NCBI RefSeq assembly: GCF_011059185.1
Contig: NZ_JAALFE010000002.1
Span: 62,001-126,000 of the forward strand
From: Paragemmobacter kunshanensis
GTDB taxonomy: Bacteria; Pseudomonadota; Alphaproteobacteria; Rhodobacterales; Rhodobacteraceae
Length of the DNA: 64,000 nucleotides
Direction of reading: 5' to 3'
The notes beneath the pieces are model-generated. The model made no database searches, had not been told where the DNA came from, and was given only the letters and a program-made list of their open reading frames with translations. The position numbers were made by a program, and so were the translations under genes. This document shows, piece after piece, positions 16,056 through 26,084 of this stretch; the first letter of the stretch is position 1; each line of letters opens with the position of its first letter.

Positions 16056-17699
16056 CTAGACCAACCGGCTCACCTCCACCGCCGCCCGCACGAAATCGGC
16101 AAACAGCGGATGCGGCGCGAAGGGTTTCGACTTCAGCTCCGGGTGGAACTGCACGCCGATGAACCAGGGGTGATCCTTCACCTCCACGATCTCGGGCAGT
16201 CGCCCGTCGGGCGACATGCCCGAAAAGATCAGCCCGCATTTCTCCAGCTTGTCGCGATACTGGATGTCCACCTCATAGCGGTGGCGATGGCGTTCCTCGA
16301 TCGTGGTCGTGCCATAGACACCGGCCACCTTCGATCCTTCCGCCAGCGTCGCCGTATAGGCCCCCAGCCGCATCGTGCCGCCCTTGTCATCGCTCAGCTT
16401 CCGCGCGACGACATGGTTGCCCTGCACCCATTCCTTCAGGTGATAGACGACCGGCGTGAACCGCTTCGCCCCGGCCTCGTGATCGAATTCCTCCGACCCG
16501 GCATTCGCCAGCCCGGCCAGATTGCGCGCGCTTTCGATCACCGCCATCTGCATTCCCAGACAGATGCCCAGATAGGGGATCTTCTTTTCGCGCGCGAATT
16601 GCGCCGCCTTGATCTTGCCTTCGGTTCCCCGCTCGCCAAACCCGCCCGGCACCAGGATCGCGTGGAAATTCTCCAGCCAGGGCGCGGGATCCTCGCGCTC
16701 GAAGATCTCGGCGTCGATCCATTGCGCCCTGACGCGCGTCCGGTTCGCCATGCCGCCATGGGTCAGCGCCTCGGCGATGGATTTGTAGGCGTCTTCCAGC
16801 TGGGTGTATTTCCCAACGATGGCCACCCGCACCTCGCCCTCGGCGTTCAGCAGGCGGTCCATCACGTCTTCCCAGCGGGCGAGGTTGGGCTTCGGCGCGG
16901 GGGTGATGCCAAAGGCATCCAGCACCGCCTGATCCAGCCCCGCCCGGTGATAGGCCAGCGGCGCCTCATAGATCGTCTTCAGGTCATAGGCGGGAATCAC
17001 CGCCTCTTTCCGCACATTGCAGAACAGCGCGATCTTCTCGCGCTCCTTCTCCGGGATCGGATGCTCCGACCGGCAGACCAGCACGTCGGGCGCCAGACCG
17101 ATCGACTGCAACTCCTTCACCGAATGCTGCGTGGGCTTCGTCTTCAACTCCCCACTCGCCGCCAGATAGGGCAGCAGCGTCAGATGCATCAGGATCGACT
17201 GTCCTCGCGGGCGTTCATGGATGAATTGCCGGATCGCCTCGAAGAAGGGCAGCCCTTCGATATCGCCCACCGTGCCGCCGATCTCGCACAGCATGAAATC
17301 GACCTCGTCATCGCCGATGCGAAGGAAGTCCTTGATTTCATTGGTCACATGGGGGATCACCTGAATGGTCTTGCCCAGATAGTCGCCCCGCCGCTCCTTC
17401 TCCAGCACGTTGGAATAGATGCGCCCGGACGAGATGCTGTCGGTCGTGCGCGCCGAAACCCCGGTAAACCGTTCGTAATGGCCAAGGTCCAGGTCGGTCT
17501 CCGCCCCGTCATCGGTCACGAAGACCTCGCCATGTTCGAAGGGCGACATCGTGCCGGGATCGACGTTCAGATATGGGTCCAGCTTGCGCAGCCGTACCGT
17601 ATAGCCCCGCGCCTGCAACAGCGCCCCCAGCGCGGCCGAGGCCAGCCCCTTGCCAAGCGATGACACCACGCCGCCGGTGATGAAGATATAGCGCGCCAT
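16056..17699 (-). CDS. pyrG: CTP synthase
   Basis: CTP synthase converts UTP to CTP with glutamine and ATP in the cytoplasm. The 547-residue protein, of normal length, has the synthetase domain ([33 protein letters not shown]) and a C-terminal glutaminase domain with the nucleophile Cys in GICLGMQ and the His/Glu pair in QFHPE. It is a single gene between rlmJ and secG. Its leader contains a long stem that includes the ribosome binding site, described separately. A cluster of hairpins follows the stop codon directly. Confidence 0.98.
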   Translation of the reverse strand: MARYIFITGGVVSSLGKGLASAALGALLQARGYTVRLRKLDPYLNVDPGTMSPFEHGEVFVTDDGAETDLDLGHYERFTGVSARTTDSISSGRIYSNVLEKERRGDYLGKTIQVIPHVTNEIKDFLRIGDDEVDFMLCEIGGTVGDIEGLPFFEAIRQFIHERPRGQSILMHLTLLPYLAASGELKTKPTQHSVKELQSIGLAPDVLVCRSEHPIPEKEREKIALFCNVRKEAVIPAYDLKTIYEAPLAYHRAGLDQAVLDAFGITPAPKPNLARWEDVMDRLLNAEGEVRVAIVGKYTQLEDAYKSIAEALTHGGMANRTRVRAQWIDAEIFEREDPAPWLENFHAILVPGGFGERGTEGKIKAAQFAREKKIPYLGICLGMQMAVIESARNLAGLANAGSEEFDHEAGAKRFTPVVYHLKEWVQGNHVVARKLSDDKGGTMRLGAYTATLAEGSKVAGVYGTTTIEERHRHRYEVDIQYRDKLEKCGLIFSGMSPDGRLPEIVEVKDHPWFIGVQFHPELKSKPFAPHPLFADFVRAAVEVSRLV

Positions 17700-17707
17700 G
17701 GTCGGAT

Positions 17708-17772
17708 CTCCCGTGATGTCATGTCCAAAGGGGCGATGTGATCCCCCTCAGGGAATCGCATCATCACGGGAG
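17708..17772 (-). promoter_or_regulatory. Candidate RBS-sequestering stem in the pyrG leader
   Basis: On the minus strand CTCCCGTGATG (17772-17762) is perfectly complementary to CATCACGGGAG (17718-17708), an 11-bp stem closing a 43-base loop. The GGGAG in the second arm is the pyrG Shine-Dalgarno sequence, 8 bases before the ATG. The loop holds a further small pairing (GGGGATCACATCGCCCC). This could control pyrG translation. It is a structural observation only, with no known family. Confidence 0.55.
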
Positions 17773-17857
17773 TTAAGCCTTAATCCACCTCGGCCCGGCA
17801 TGCAACCGGACCGCAAGATGCAGGCCCATCCGTGGCTTTTTCGTCAATAAGTGGTGG

Positions 17858-18244
17858 TTATTCGCTGGCGGCGGGCGGAGTTGCCGGGGCATCCGCCGCG
17901 GGCGGCGCAAGCGGCGCATCCGCGGGAGCGGGCGGCAGCAGGTCCGATCCGGCCGGCAGGTCGCCCGCGGGCGGTGCCACCGGCGCGTCCACGCCGATCT
18001 GGTCCAGGACCGAGGCCCCCTCCGTGCCGCGCGCGGCAAGGATCGTCAGGGTCAGCGATGTCGCGATGAAGGCCGCAGCCAGCAGCCAGGTCAGTTTCTG
18101 CAGGGCCGTGGTCGCCCCCCGGCCCGACATCACGGAATTGCCGCCGCCCATGCCCAGACCACCGCCTTCGGACCGCTGCAGAAGCACGATGCCCACCAGC
18201 AGCAGCGCAAGGATCAGATGGATGGTTAGGACGACATTTTCCAT
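17858..18244 (-). CDS. secG: Preprotein translocase subunit SecG
   Basis: SecG is the small membrane subunit of the SecYEG channel. The 128-residue protein has two transmembrane helices (VVLTIHLILALLLVGIVLLQ and LTWLLAAAFIATSLTLTIL) separated by the Gly-rich loop SEGGGLGMGGG that marks the family. The C-terminal tail of about 40 residues, rich in Pro, Ala and Asp, is longer than in enterobacterial SecG but usual in alphaproteobacteria. It is transcribed in the same direction as pyrG, about 160 bp upstream. Confidence 0.95.
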   Translation of the reverse strand: MENVVLTIHLILALLLVGIVLLQRSEGGGLGMGGGNSVMSGRGATTALQKLTWLLAAAFIATSLTLTILAARGTEGASVLDQIGVDAPVAPPAGDLPAGSDLLPPAPADAPLAPPAADAPATPPAASE

Positions 18245-18309
18245 GAAGGCGCTTTCCGTAACTGACGCGCCTATCTAGGCGCAAGCGGGATAGGGCGCAA
18301 GTAGGCGTG

Positions 18310-18699
18310 TCACCTGGCGGGCGGCCCTTCGCAGACGGCCGACAGCTTGTTGCCATCGGGATCGCGGACATAACAGGCATAGAAGGATGGCCCGAAAGGC
18401 CGCAGCCCCGGCGCGCCCTCATCCGTGCCGCCATGGGCCAGCGCCGCGCGATGGAAGGCATCCACCGCGTCGCGGCTTGCCGCCACCAGCGCGGGCATGG
18501 ACCCGTTGCCCACCGTGGCTGGCCGCCCGTCGAAGGGCCGCGTCACCCAGAGACGGCAGCGCGTATCGCCCGGCGCGGCATAGCCGATCTCATCCTCCAG
18601 CGTGCGCAGGCGCGACAGCCCCAATGTCCCCATCACCGGGTCATAGAAGCGCGTCGCGCGCGCCAGGTCATTCGTGCCAAGGGTGATGTAGAGGAACAT
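18310..18699 (-). CDS. VOC-family (glyoxalase/bleomycin-resistance-like) protein
   Basis: The 129-residue single-module protein begins [20 protein letters not shown], the characteristic first beta-alpha unit. It ends with [20 protein letters not shown], where the RDPDGN turn and the Glu are typical metal-side features. Members range from glyoxalase I to resistance and ring-cleavage enzymes, so the substrate is unknown. The start 18699 was chosen because homology starts there; the open frame up to 18822 runs through the intergenic hairpins. Confidence 0.88.
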   Translation of the reverse strand: MFLYITLGTNDLARATRFYDPVMGTLGLSRLRTLEDEIGYAAPGDTRCRLWVTRPFDGRPATVGNGSMPALVAASRDAVDAFHRAALAHGGTDEGAPGLRPFGPSFYACYVRDPDGNKLSAVCEGPPAR

Positions 18700-18738
18700 C
18701 CCCCAACCCTGCCGCCCCGCGCGCCCTGCCGCAAGGCA

Positions 18739-18797
18739 CAAATTTCTTCGAAGAAATTTGCAAATTCGTTCAAACGAATTTGGCCCGCCTTGCGGGC
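18739..18797. repeat. Cluster of three inverted repeats between divergent genes
   Basis: A loop-less 22-bp perfect palindrome (18739-18760, arm CAAATTTCTTC) is followed directly by CAAATTCGT/ACGAATTTG (18761-18769 and 18774-18782) and then GCCCGC-CTT-GCGGGC (18783-18797). The cluster lies between the start of the VOC gene and that of purA, so it cannot be a simple terminator for either. It may instead lie in the 5' leaders or mark a boundary. Confidence 0.88.
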
Positions 18798-18881
18798 GGC
18801 GCGACCATTTCCCCGTTTCCATCCCCCCCGCGCCCCGCTATAGGACGCACGGTTTCACCGGACCGGAAAAGGACATCTCCG

Positions 18882-20174
<1,293 letters not shown>

Positions 20175-20184
20175 AAGGATCCAG

Positions 20185-20418
20185 ATGGCGCTGCCCTACA
20201 AGACCCGGCGCAGGCTTTCGCTACTGATACTGGTGATCGGGCTGCCGCTTTACATCGCGGCGGCCCTTTTCGTGATCAGCCTGTTCGACCGCCCCCCGAT
20301 CTGGCTGGAATTCGTGATCTATGTGGCGCTCGGCATTGTCTGGGCGCTGCCCTTCCGCTCCATCTTTCGCGGCGTGGGGCAGGCCGATCCCGATGACCCG
20401 GGCGAGAAGGGCCAATAG
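20185..20418 (+). CDS. DUF2842 small membrane protein
   Basis: The 77-residue protein has a basic N-terminus (LPYKTRRR) and two hydrophobic segments (LSLLILVIGLPLYIAAALFV and WLEFVIYVALGIVWALPF), then the conserved RSIFRGVGQADP end. This matches the alphaproteobacterial DUF2842 family of unknown function. It starts 10 bp after purA with AAAGGATCC as its ribosome binding site, so it is probably co-transcribed with purA. A terminator follows. Confidence 0.88.
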   Translation: MALPYKTRRRLSLLILVIGLPLYIAAALFVISLFDRPPIWLEFVIYVALGIVWALPFRSIFRGVGQADPDDPGEKGQ

Positions 20419-20423
20419 AAAAA

Positions 20424-20452
20424 GGCGGACCGTTCCCGGTCCGCCCTTCCCC
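20424..20452 (+). terminator. Intrinsic terminator after the DUF2842 gene
   Basis: An 8-bp stem GGCGGACC / GGTCCGCC (20424-20431 and 20438-20445) with a 6-base loop is followed by CTTCC. A run of five A precedes it, so it could serve as a bidirectional terminator with the convergent gene ending at 20488. Confidence 0.8.
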
Positions 20453-20487
20453 TGGGGCCTGAGTGGCAGCTCTCGGCCCGCGATCCC

Positions 20488-22932
20488 TCAGCCTGCGATC
20501 TTGCGCGCCTCGGCCAGATAGGCGGATTCGTCGGACAGCGTGAACTGCCCGCGCCGCACCTTCGCAAAACGCCCGTTGCGCAGAAGCGACCCAAAGCTGC
20601 GCAGCCCGTCCTCGCGCTGATAGCTGCCCTGCGGCACGACGGCGCTCAGATGCTGCATCAGTTGCGGGCGGCTGAAATGCGACCGGCCCTCGATCCCGGC
20701 CAGATAGGCGGCGGAAGCCTCGAGGATCTGCTCAAGGCTGGTCGCCCCCACCCGCTCGACGAATTCGGCAAAGCCGCGGCTGTCGCCAAAGAGGTTGGAC
20801 AGATCCTCGTCGCCGTCTTCATCCGACAGGTCCAGATCGGCCGCCGTTGCCATGCCCAACCCCCCCGTCGTCACGCGGCGCGGGCGGATCGGGGCGGTGG
20901 AAACCCCGGCCGGGGCTTGCGGTGCCGGGGCCGGACGCGGACGGTCGATGCGTTGTTCCGAAACCAGAACCAGCGGGGCAGGGCGTTCGGCCTGCGCCTC
21001 GGTTCCGCTGCTGCGGCCCGGCAGGGCGGCCTTCACGACCATGGCCAGATCATTGCGATAGCGCGCAAGGCGCGACACGGTTTCCGCCTCGCCGGTCTTG
21101 TCGCCCGTCACCTTGCGGTCCGCCACTGTGGCGGCCACGGCGGCCTTCAGATGGGCGATCGCGGATTGGCGGCGCTTGTTTTCGCTGCCCGCCATCTCGG
21201 TATCGGTCTGCTGCATCAGCCGGCCCACCGCATCATCGGCCGAGGCCCCCTCAAAGGGCTTGCGCGCATCGGCCTGGGCGGCAGGGGCAGCGGTTTCGGA
21301 AAGCTCCTCCCGATCCGCCCCACCCAGACGCAGCGCCGCCAGTTCGCGCTGCAATTCGGCCTCATCCTCGGCCGACAGCAGGGCGCCGATCGTGGCCGGT
21401 GCGGGCGATGCCGCCTCGGGCCGGGGGGCCGGGGCCTCGGCTGCGGTCTCTTCCTCGATCTCGGCAAAGGCATCGGGCGAAATGGCAGGGGCGGGCTGCG
21501 CCTCGGCGGGTTTCACCTCCAGCTCCTCGCCACGGCGGATGCGGATCACGCGGGCCCGCGCCCGCTGCAGCTTTTCGGCGGCCCCGGGGCGCAGTTCCAT
21601 CCCGGCGGGCGTCTCGGCGGCGGGGGAGGGATCACCCTGTTCCGCAGGCACGCCCTCGGCGGCCTCGGGCCAGGCGCCATCGCTTTCGGGCGCGGTTTCC
21701 CCGGCCGCGGGGGCATAGCCCTCGCTTTCTTCGGCAACAGCAATCGTCCCGGATGTGGCCTCGGCTTCCGCATGCCCCAGCACCGCCCCGAGCGAGGCAA
21801 AGAGCGTCTCATCCGATTGCGCCGCTTCGGTGGGTTCGGTGCTGTCCTGCGCCTGATCCTCGGACTCGTAGGCCACGGCCACGTCGGCCATTTCCCCTGC
21901 CGCCGCATCCGCTTCGGCCACATCCGCCGCGGCGCTGTCGGGCATATCCGTCCCGTCCAGCGCGGCCCGAAGCGAATCGGCAAGCGCGGCCTCCAGATCG
22001 GCTTCGGCTTCTTCGGTCACCGGCGCGTCGGGCAGGGGGCCTGCCTGCGCCTCGTCGGCCGCTTCCATCACCGCGATGGGCGTGTCCTCGGCTGCGCCGT
22101 CCGCGATCAGGGTCTTGGCCGCCATCCCGGGGTCAGCCACATCCGCTTCGGCTTCGGCATCAAGTGCCTCGGTCAGCGCCGCGATGTCGAATTCTTCCTC
22201 GACCTCCGTCATATCGGGGGTGGGGGATGCCTCGGCTTCCTCCGGCAGGTCAGACGCGGCATCAGGTCCCGCCTCGGGCAGGAAATCGGCCAGCGCCTGT
22301 TCCACGGCCGGGTCCAGCACATCGGCATGCTGATCTTCCAGATATTCCGGGATGGCAAAGCTCAGGACGGGGGATGTCGCCGCCGCCGTCGTTTCGGCAG
22401 GCTGCGCCGCGATTTCAGAGCGCAGGCGCGACAGCCGTTCCACGACCGATTCCGCGGCGCTTTCGCTGGCAGGGGCCAGGCTGGGCCGCGCCACCTCGGC
22501 AGCGACGGTTTCGGCAGGGGCATCGGCAACAGGCGCCTGCGGGACGGGGGCTTCCTGAACGGTGGTCGCCGTCACATTGGCGGGCATCGCTGCGGCAACC
22601 GGGGCAGGGGTGGGCGCGGCAACGGCCGGCGCTGCGGCGGGCCGTGCAACCGCACCCTCCGTGCCGGATCCATCCAGATCCGTCGCCCGCAGGACAACGC
22701 CATTCTCCTGGATCTTCGCCTCGACCCGGCGCTGGATTTCGCGTTCGGCAATCTGATGCAGCATGGCGGCATCGGGCGTCGGGGGTTCCGCGCCGAAATA
22801 CCTGTCCCCCGCGGCAAGGTCACGGAAGTATTCCGCGATCGCCTTCATGGTGTTGAAGGGATCGTCAAAACCCTCGAGGGTACATGAGAAGGTCCCGTAG
22901 GAGACCGTTAGTATCTTACTCGCACCATTCAT
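20488..22932 (-). CDS. Large acidic, mostly disordered protein with winged-helix-like C-terminus
   Basis: The product (814 residues) is not a recognised enzyme. The first 80 residues (MNGASKILTVSYGTFSCTLE, then FDDPFNTMKAIAEYFRDLAA) look folded. About residues 100-600 are low-complexity, rich in Ala, Glu, Asp and Pro, with repeated AEAEAD-like runs, and are probably disordered. The last 110 residues are folded again, with a pattern ending SLLRNGRFAKVRRGQFTLSD that resembles a winged helix. I recall similar conserved proteins in Rhodobacterales annotated as hypothetical or, doubtfully, CheA. No kinase motifs are present. It is a single gene, divergent from the thiamine pyrophosphokinase gene. 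Confidence 0.75.
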   Translation of the reverse strand: MNGASKILTVSYGTFSCTLEGFDDPFNTMKAIAEYFRDLAAGDRYFGAEPPTPDAAMLHQIAEREIQRRVEAKIQENGVVLRATDLDGSGTEGAVARPAAAPAVAAPTPAPVAAAMPANVTATTVQEAPVPQAPVADAPAETVAAEVARPSLAPASESAAESVVERLSRLRSEIAAQPAETTAAATSPVLSFAIPEYLEDQHADVLDPAVEQALADFLPEAGPDAASDLPEEAEASPTPDMTEVEEEFDIAALTEALDAEAEADVADPGMAAKTLIADGAAEDTPIAVMEAADEAQAGPLPDAPVTEEAEADLEAALADSLRAALDGTDMPDSAAADVAEADAAAGEMADVAVAYESEDQAQDSTEPTEAAQSDETLFASLGAVLGHAEAEATSGTIAVAEESEGYAPAAGETAPESDGAWPEAAEGVPAEQGDPSPAAETPAGMELRPGAAEKLQRARARVIRIRRGEELEVKPAEAQPAPAISPDAFAEIEEETAAEAPAPRPEAASPAPATIGALLSAEDEAELQRELAALRLGGADREELSETAAPAAQADARKPFEGASADDAVGRLMQQTDTEMAGSENKRRQSAIAHLKAAVAATVADRKVTGDKTGEAETVSRLARYRNDLAMVVKAALPGRSSGTEAQAERPAPLVLVSEQRIDRPRPAPAPQAPAGVSTAPIRPRRVTTGGLGMATAADLDLSDEDGDEDLSNLFGDSRGFAEFVERVGATSLEQILEASAAYLAGIEGRSHFSRPQLMQHLSAVVPQGSYQREDGLRSFGSLLRNGRFAKVRRGQFTLSDESAYLAEARKIAG

Positions 22933-23072
22933 CGGATGCTCGCTTTCCGCCAGTTCGATGTCCTCAATCTACCCGGCTCCTGATCGTTTTCATGGACAGA
23001 TAGGGGTAATTTGAAGGATTGATTATGGCCCACGAACGCTCGACTTGCCTCAATTGGAAAGACAGTATTGCC

Positions 23073-23789
23073 ATGAATGCCCCGATTGTCCAATCATCCG
23101 CGGGGGTAACGCTTGTCGGTGGCGGCCCTGTCACCAGGGCCGAATTCCGCATGGCAACTGCCCGCGCGCCAAGGATTCTTGCCGCCGATGCGGGGGCAGA
23201 CCGGGCACTTGCGGCGGGCTATATCCCCGAAGCGGTGGTGGGCGATTTCGACTCGATCTCCGATGCCGCGCGGGCGCGGCTGGGGCCTGCGCGATTGTTC
23301 CCGATCCCGGAACAGATGACGACGGATTTCGACAAGGCCCTCCGCTCGGTCGAGGCCCCCTTCACCCTGGCGCTGGGCTTTGCGGGTGCGCGGATCGACC
23401 ATGGCCTTGCGGTCTTCGCCAGCCTTGCGCGCCACGCCACGCGGCGCTGCCTCGTGATCGGGCCGCGCGATGTGGTCTTTCACGCCCCGCCCCGCCTGCG
23501 GCTTGACCTGCGGCCCGGGGATCGGCTGTCGCTCTTTCCCATGGCCCCGGTCACCGGGCGCAGCGAGGGGTTGGAATGGCCCATCGCAGGGCTGGCCTTC
23601 GCCCCAGACGGGATGATCGGCACCTCGAACCGCGTCACCGCCCGGCAGGTCCGGCTGGAATTCGACGGCCCCGGCATGCTCGTCATCCTGCCGCGCGCGC
23701 GGCTGGATGCGGCGATCAGATCGCTTCTGCCGGAAGGATGGCAGCCGCCTTCCGCTTCGCCTTCGCGCTCAGCCTCTCGCGGTGGATGA
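23073..23789 (+). CDS. Thiamine pyrophosphokinase
   Basis: The enzyme transfers pyrophosphate from ATP to thiamine to form TPP. The 238-residue protein has the two acidic motifs of the catalytic domain, AADAGADRAL and VVGDFDSI, then TDFDKAL, which completes the substrate and metal site. The C-terminal part contains the thiamine-binding beta-domain (LEWPIAGLAFAPDG, GTSNRV). The start at 23073 gives MNAPIVQSSAGVTLVGGG. The last 74 bases overlap the tail of the convergent EamA transporter gene. Confidence 0.92.
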   Translation: MNAPIVQSSAGVTLVGGGPVTRAEFRMATARAPRILAADAGADRALAAGYIPEAVVGDFDSISDAARARLGPARLFPIPEQMTTDFDKALRSVEAPFTLALGFAGARIDHGLAVFASLARHATRRCLVIGPRDVVFHAPPRLRLDLRPGDRLSLFPMAPVTGRSEGLEWPIAGLAFAPDGMIGTSNRVTARQVRLEFDGPGMLVILPRARLDAAIRSLLPEGWQPPSASPSRSASRGG

Positions 23790-24651
23790 CGTAAAGCCCG
23801 GATGACACGATGATCGCGATCCCCGCCCAGGTCATCGCATTGGGGAAATCGCCGAAGATCAGATAGCCCAGCGCCACCGCCGCCACGATCTCGGTATAGT
23901 GCAGCGGGGCCAGCGTCGCCGAAGGCGCGTATTTCAGCGCATAGGTCATGCACATATGGCTGACCCCGGCCCAGAACCCCACCCCGAACAGCCACAGCCA
24001 GTTCAACCCCTCGGGCATCACCGGATCAAGCTGCGCCCAGCCCGTGCCATCGAACAGGAACATCAGCGGCACCGCAATCGCGATCCCGGCAAGCGAGGTA
24101 TGCAACTGCATCGTCACCGGATGCATGTAGGCCGCCATCGCCCGCGTCACCAGCATGTAGAAGGCGAAGGAAAAGGCCGTCCCCAGCGGCCAGAGCGCGA
24201 CATAGCCGAAGGCCGCGATCGACGGCTGGATCACCAGCAGCGCGCCGCAGAACCCCACGGCGCTTGCCGCGATGCGGCGCGGGCCGACCTCGTCGCCAAA
24301 GATCAGGCTGCCCAAGATCAGCAGGATGAACGGCTCGACAAAGGCGATGGCCAGCGCATCCGCCACCGGCATCACCGCGATGCCCGACACGAAGGAAAAG
24401 GTCGACAGGATCAGAAAGACCGCCCGCAGGAAGACGAAACCCAGCACCCGCGGGCTCACCGCCCAGGGCAGCCCCATCCACAGCACCACGGGCAGCATCA
24501 GGGCCCCCTGCACCACGAACCGCGCCGCGGTGATCTGGCCCACCGGGATGCCGTTCTCGGCCGCCAGCTTCGATGAAACGTCCAAGAGCGGCGCCAGCAT
24601 GCAGAAGCACAGCATGAGGACGATGCCGGGAAAGATGCGATCCTGTGTCAT
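23716..24651 (-). CDS. EamA/DMT-family transporter
   Basis: This 311-residue inner-membrane protein has about ten hydrophobic helices made of two EamA repeats. The first repeat ends near AFVEPFILLILGSLIFGDEV and the second near HYTEIVAAVALGYLIFGDFP. These paired FGD-type ends are typical of drug/metabolite exporters. The substrate is unknown; relatives export amino acids or metabolites. Its basic tail (RERLSAKAKRKAAA) is encoded opposite the last 74 bases of the thiamine pyrophosphokinase gene. Confidence 0.9.
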   Translation of the reverse strand: MTQDRIFPGIVLMLCFCMLAPLLDVSSKLAAENGIPVGQITAARFVVQGALMLPVVLWMGLPWAVSPRVLGFVFLRAVFLILSTFSFVSGIAVMPVADALAIAFVEPFILLILGSLIFGDEVGPRRIAASAVGFCGALLVIQPSIAAFGYVALWPLGTAFSFAFYMLVTRAMAAYMHPVTMQLHTSLAGIAIAVPLMFLFDGTGWAQLDPVMPEGLNWLWLFGVGFWAGVSHMCMTYALKYAPSATLAPLHYTEIVAAVALGYLIFGDFPNAMTWAGIAIIVSSGLYVIHRERLSAKAKRKAAAILPAEAI

Positions 24652-24700
24652 CCCCTTGGCCTAGCCGGGCCATTCCGGCCCGTCCATCCTGAAACCGACA

Positions 24701-26080
24701 TCAGCAATTCGGCACGTTCACCGCCAGGCCGCCAAGACTGGTTTCCTTGTATTTCTCATGCATGTCGCGGCCCGTCTGGCGCATCGTCTCGATACAGACA
24801 TCCAGACTGACCAGATGGATGCCATCCCCCCGCAGGGCCAGCGACGCCGCCGACACCGCCTTGATCGCGCCCAGCCCGTTCCTTTCGATGCAGGGCACCT
24901 GCACCAGGCCCTTCACCGGATCGCAGGTCATGCCCAGGTGATGCTCCAGCGCAATCTCCGCCGCGTTTTCCACCTGCTCGGGCGTGCCGCCCAGCACGGC
25001 ACACAGCCCCGCCGCCGCCATCGCCGCCGCCGATCCCACCTCGGCCTGACAGCCGCATTCCGCGCCCGAGATGCTGGCATTGTGCTTCACCAGCCCGCCG
25101 ATGGCCGAGGCCGTCAGCAGGAACTCCCCCACCCGGCTGGCCGATGCGCCCGGCACATGATCCAGCCAATAGCGGATCACCGCAGGCACCACCCCCGCCG
25201 CGCCATTGGTCGGTGCCGTGACAACCTGCCCGCCCGCCGCGTTCTCCTCATTCACCGCCATCGCATAAAGCGACATCCAGTCGTTGATCACATGCGGCGG
25301 CGTCATGTTCAGCCCGCGTTCAGCCATCAGCGCATCATGGATGCCCTTGGCCCGCCTGCGCACCTTCAACCCGCCGGGCAGAATGCCTTCGCCCGTCATG
25401 CCGCGGGTGATGCAGTCATTCATCACCTGCCAGATCCGCTCCATCCCGCGGTCCAGATCGGCGGCAGAGCGGAACTTCAACTCATTCGCCCGCTTCATCG
25501 CGGCGATGGACAGGCCCGATGCCTTGGCCATGGCCAGCATCTCATCCGCCTTCTCGAAGGGATAGGGGACATCCGCCCGCGCCTTGGCCTTCGATCCCCC
25601 GGCTTCCGCCAATTCCCCCGCCGTCAGCACGAAACCGCCCCCGATGGAGTAATAGGTTTCCTCCATGATCACGTCGCCCTGCGCGTCCGTGGCCTTCAGG
25701 ATCATCCCGTTCGCATGGCCCGCCAGCGCCGGGCCATAGTCAAAGACCAGATCCTTGCCCGGATCAAAGGCCAGCGCGCCCATCCCCGGCACCTCGATCA
25801 CCTTGCGCGCCTTGATGTCGGCCAAGGTCGCCTCGGCCTTGGCCGCGTCATAGGTGGCCGGCTCGAACCCCGCCAGACCAAGGATCGTGGCCCGGTCCGT
25901 CGCATGGCCCACGCCGGTAAAGGCCAGCGATCCATGCAGCGATGCCCGCAGCCCGTGGAAGTGGAAGGGCGAGGCGCGCATCTTCTCCAGGAACCGCGCC
26001 CCGGCGACCATCGGCCCCATCGTATGGCTGGAAGAGGGGCCGACCCCCACCTTGAACATGTCGAAGACGGAAAGGAACAT
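24701..26080 (-). CDS. sdaA: L-serine ammonia-lyase (iron-sulfur dependent)
   Basis: L-serine dehydratase converts serine to pyruvate and ammonia using a 4Fe-4S cluster. The 459-residue single-chain enzyme has the beta domain ([20 protein letters not shown]) and the catalytic alpha domain with the three cluster cysteines in [23 protein letters not shown] and VPCIERNG. The chain ends in a Cys (AVNVPNC), which in characterised type-2 enzymes folds back as the fourth cluster ligand. It is preceded 4 bp upstream by the GST gene on the same strand, so the two are probably co-transcribed. Confidence 0.97.
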   Translation of the reverse strand: MFLSVFDMFKVGVGPSSSHTMGPMVAGARFLEKMRASPFHFHGLRASLHGSLAFTGVGHATDRATILGLAGFEPATYDAAKAEATLADIKARKVIEVPGMGALAFDPGKDLVFDYGPALAGHANGMILKATDAQGDVIMEETYYSIGGGFVLTAGELAEAGGSKAKARADVPYPFEKADEMLAMAKASGLSIAAMKRANELKFRSAADLDRGMERIWQVMNDCITRGMTGEGILPGGLKVRRRAKGIHDALMAERGLNMTPPHVINDWMSLYAMAVNEENAAGGQVVTAPTNGAAGVVPAVIRYWLDHVPGASASRVGEFLLTASAIGGLVKHNASISGAECGCQAEVGSAAAMAAAGLCAVLGGTPEQVENAAEIALEHHLGMTCDPVKGLVQVPCIERNGLGAIKAVSAASLALRGDGIHLVSLDVCIETMRQTGRDMHEKYKETSLGGLAVNVPNC

Positions 26081-26084
26081 CGGA

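Noticed and set aside
20650-22887. A 745-codon open frame on the plus strand opposite the large acidic protein.
   Set aside because: It has Gly/Arg/His-rich translation with no fold and mirrors the codon bias of the real minus-strand gene.
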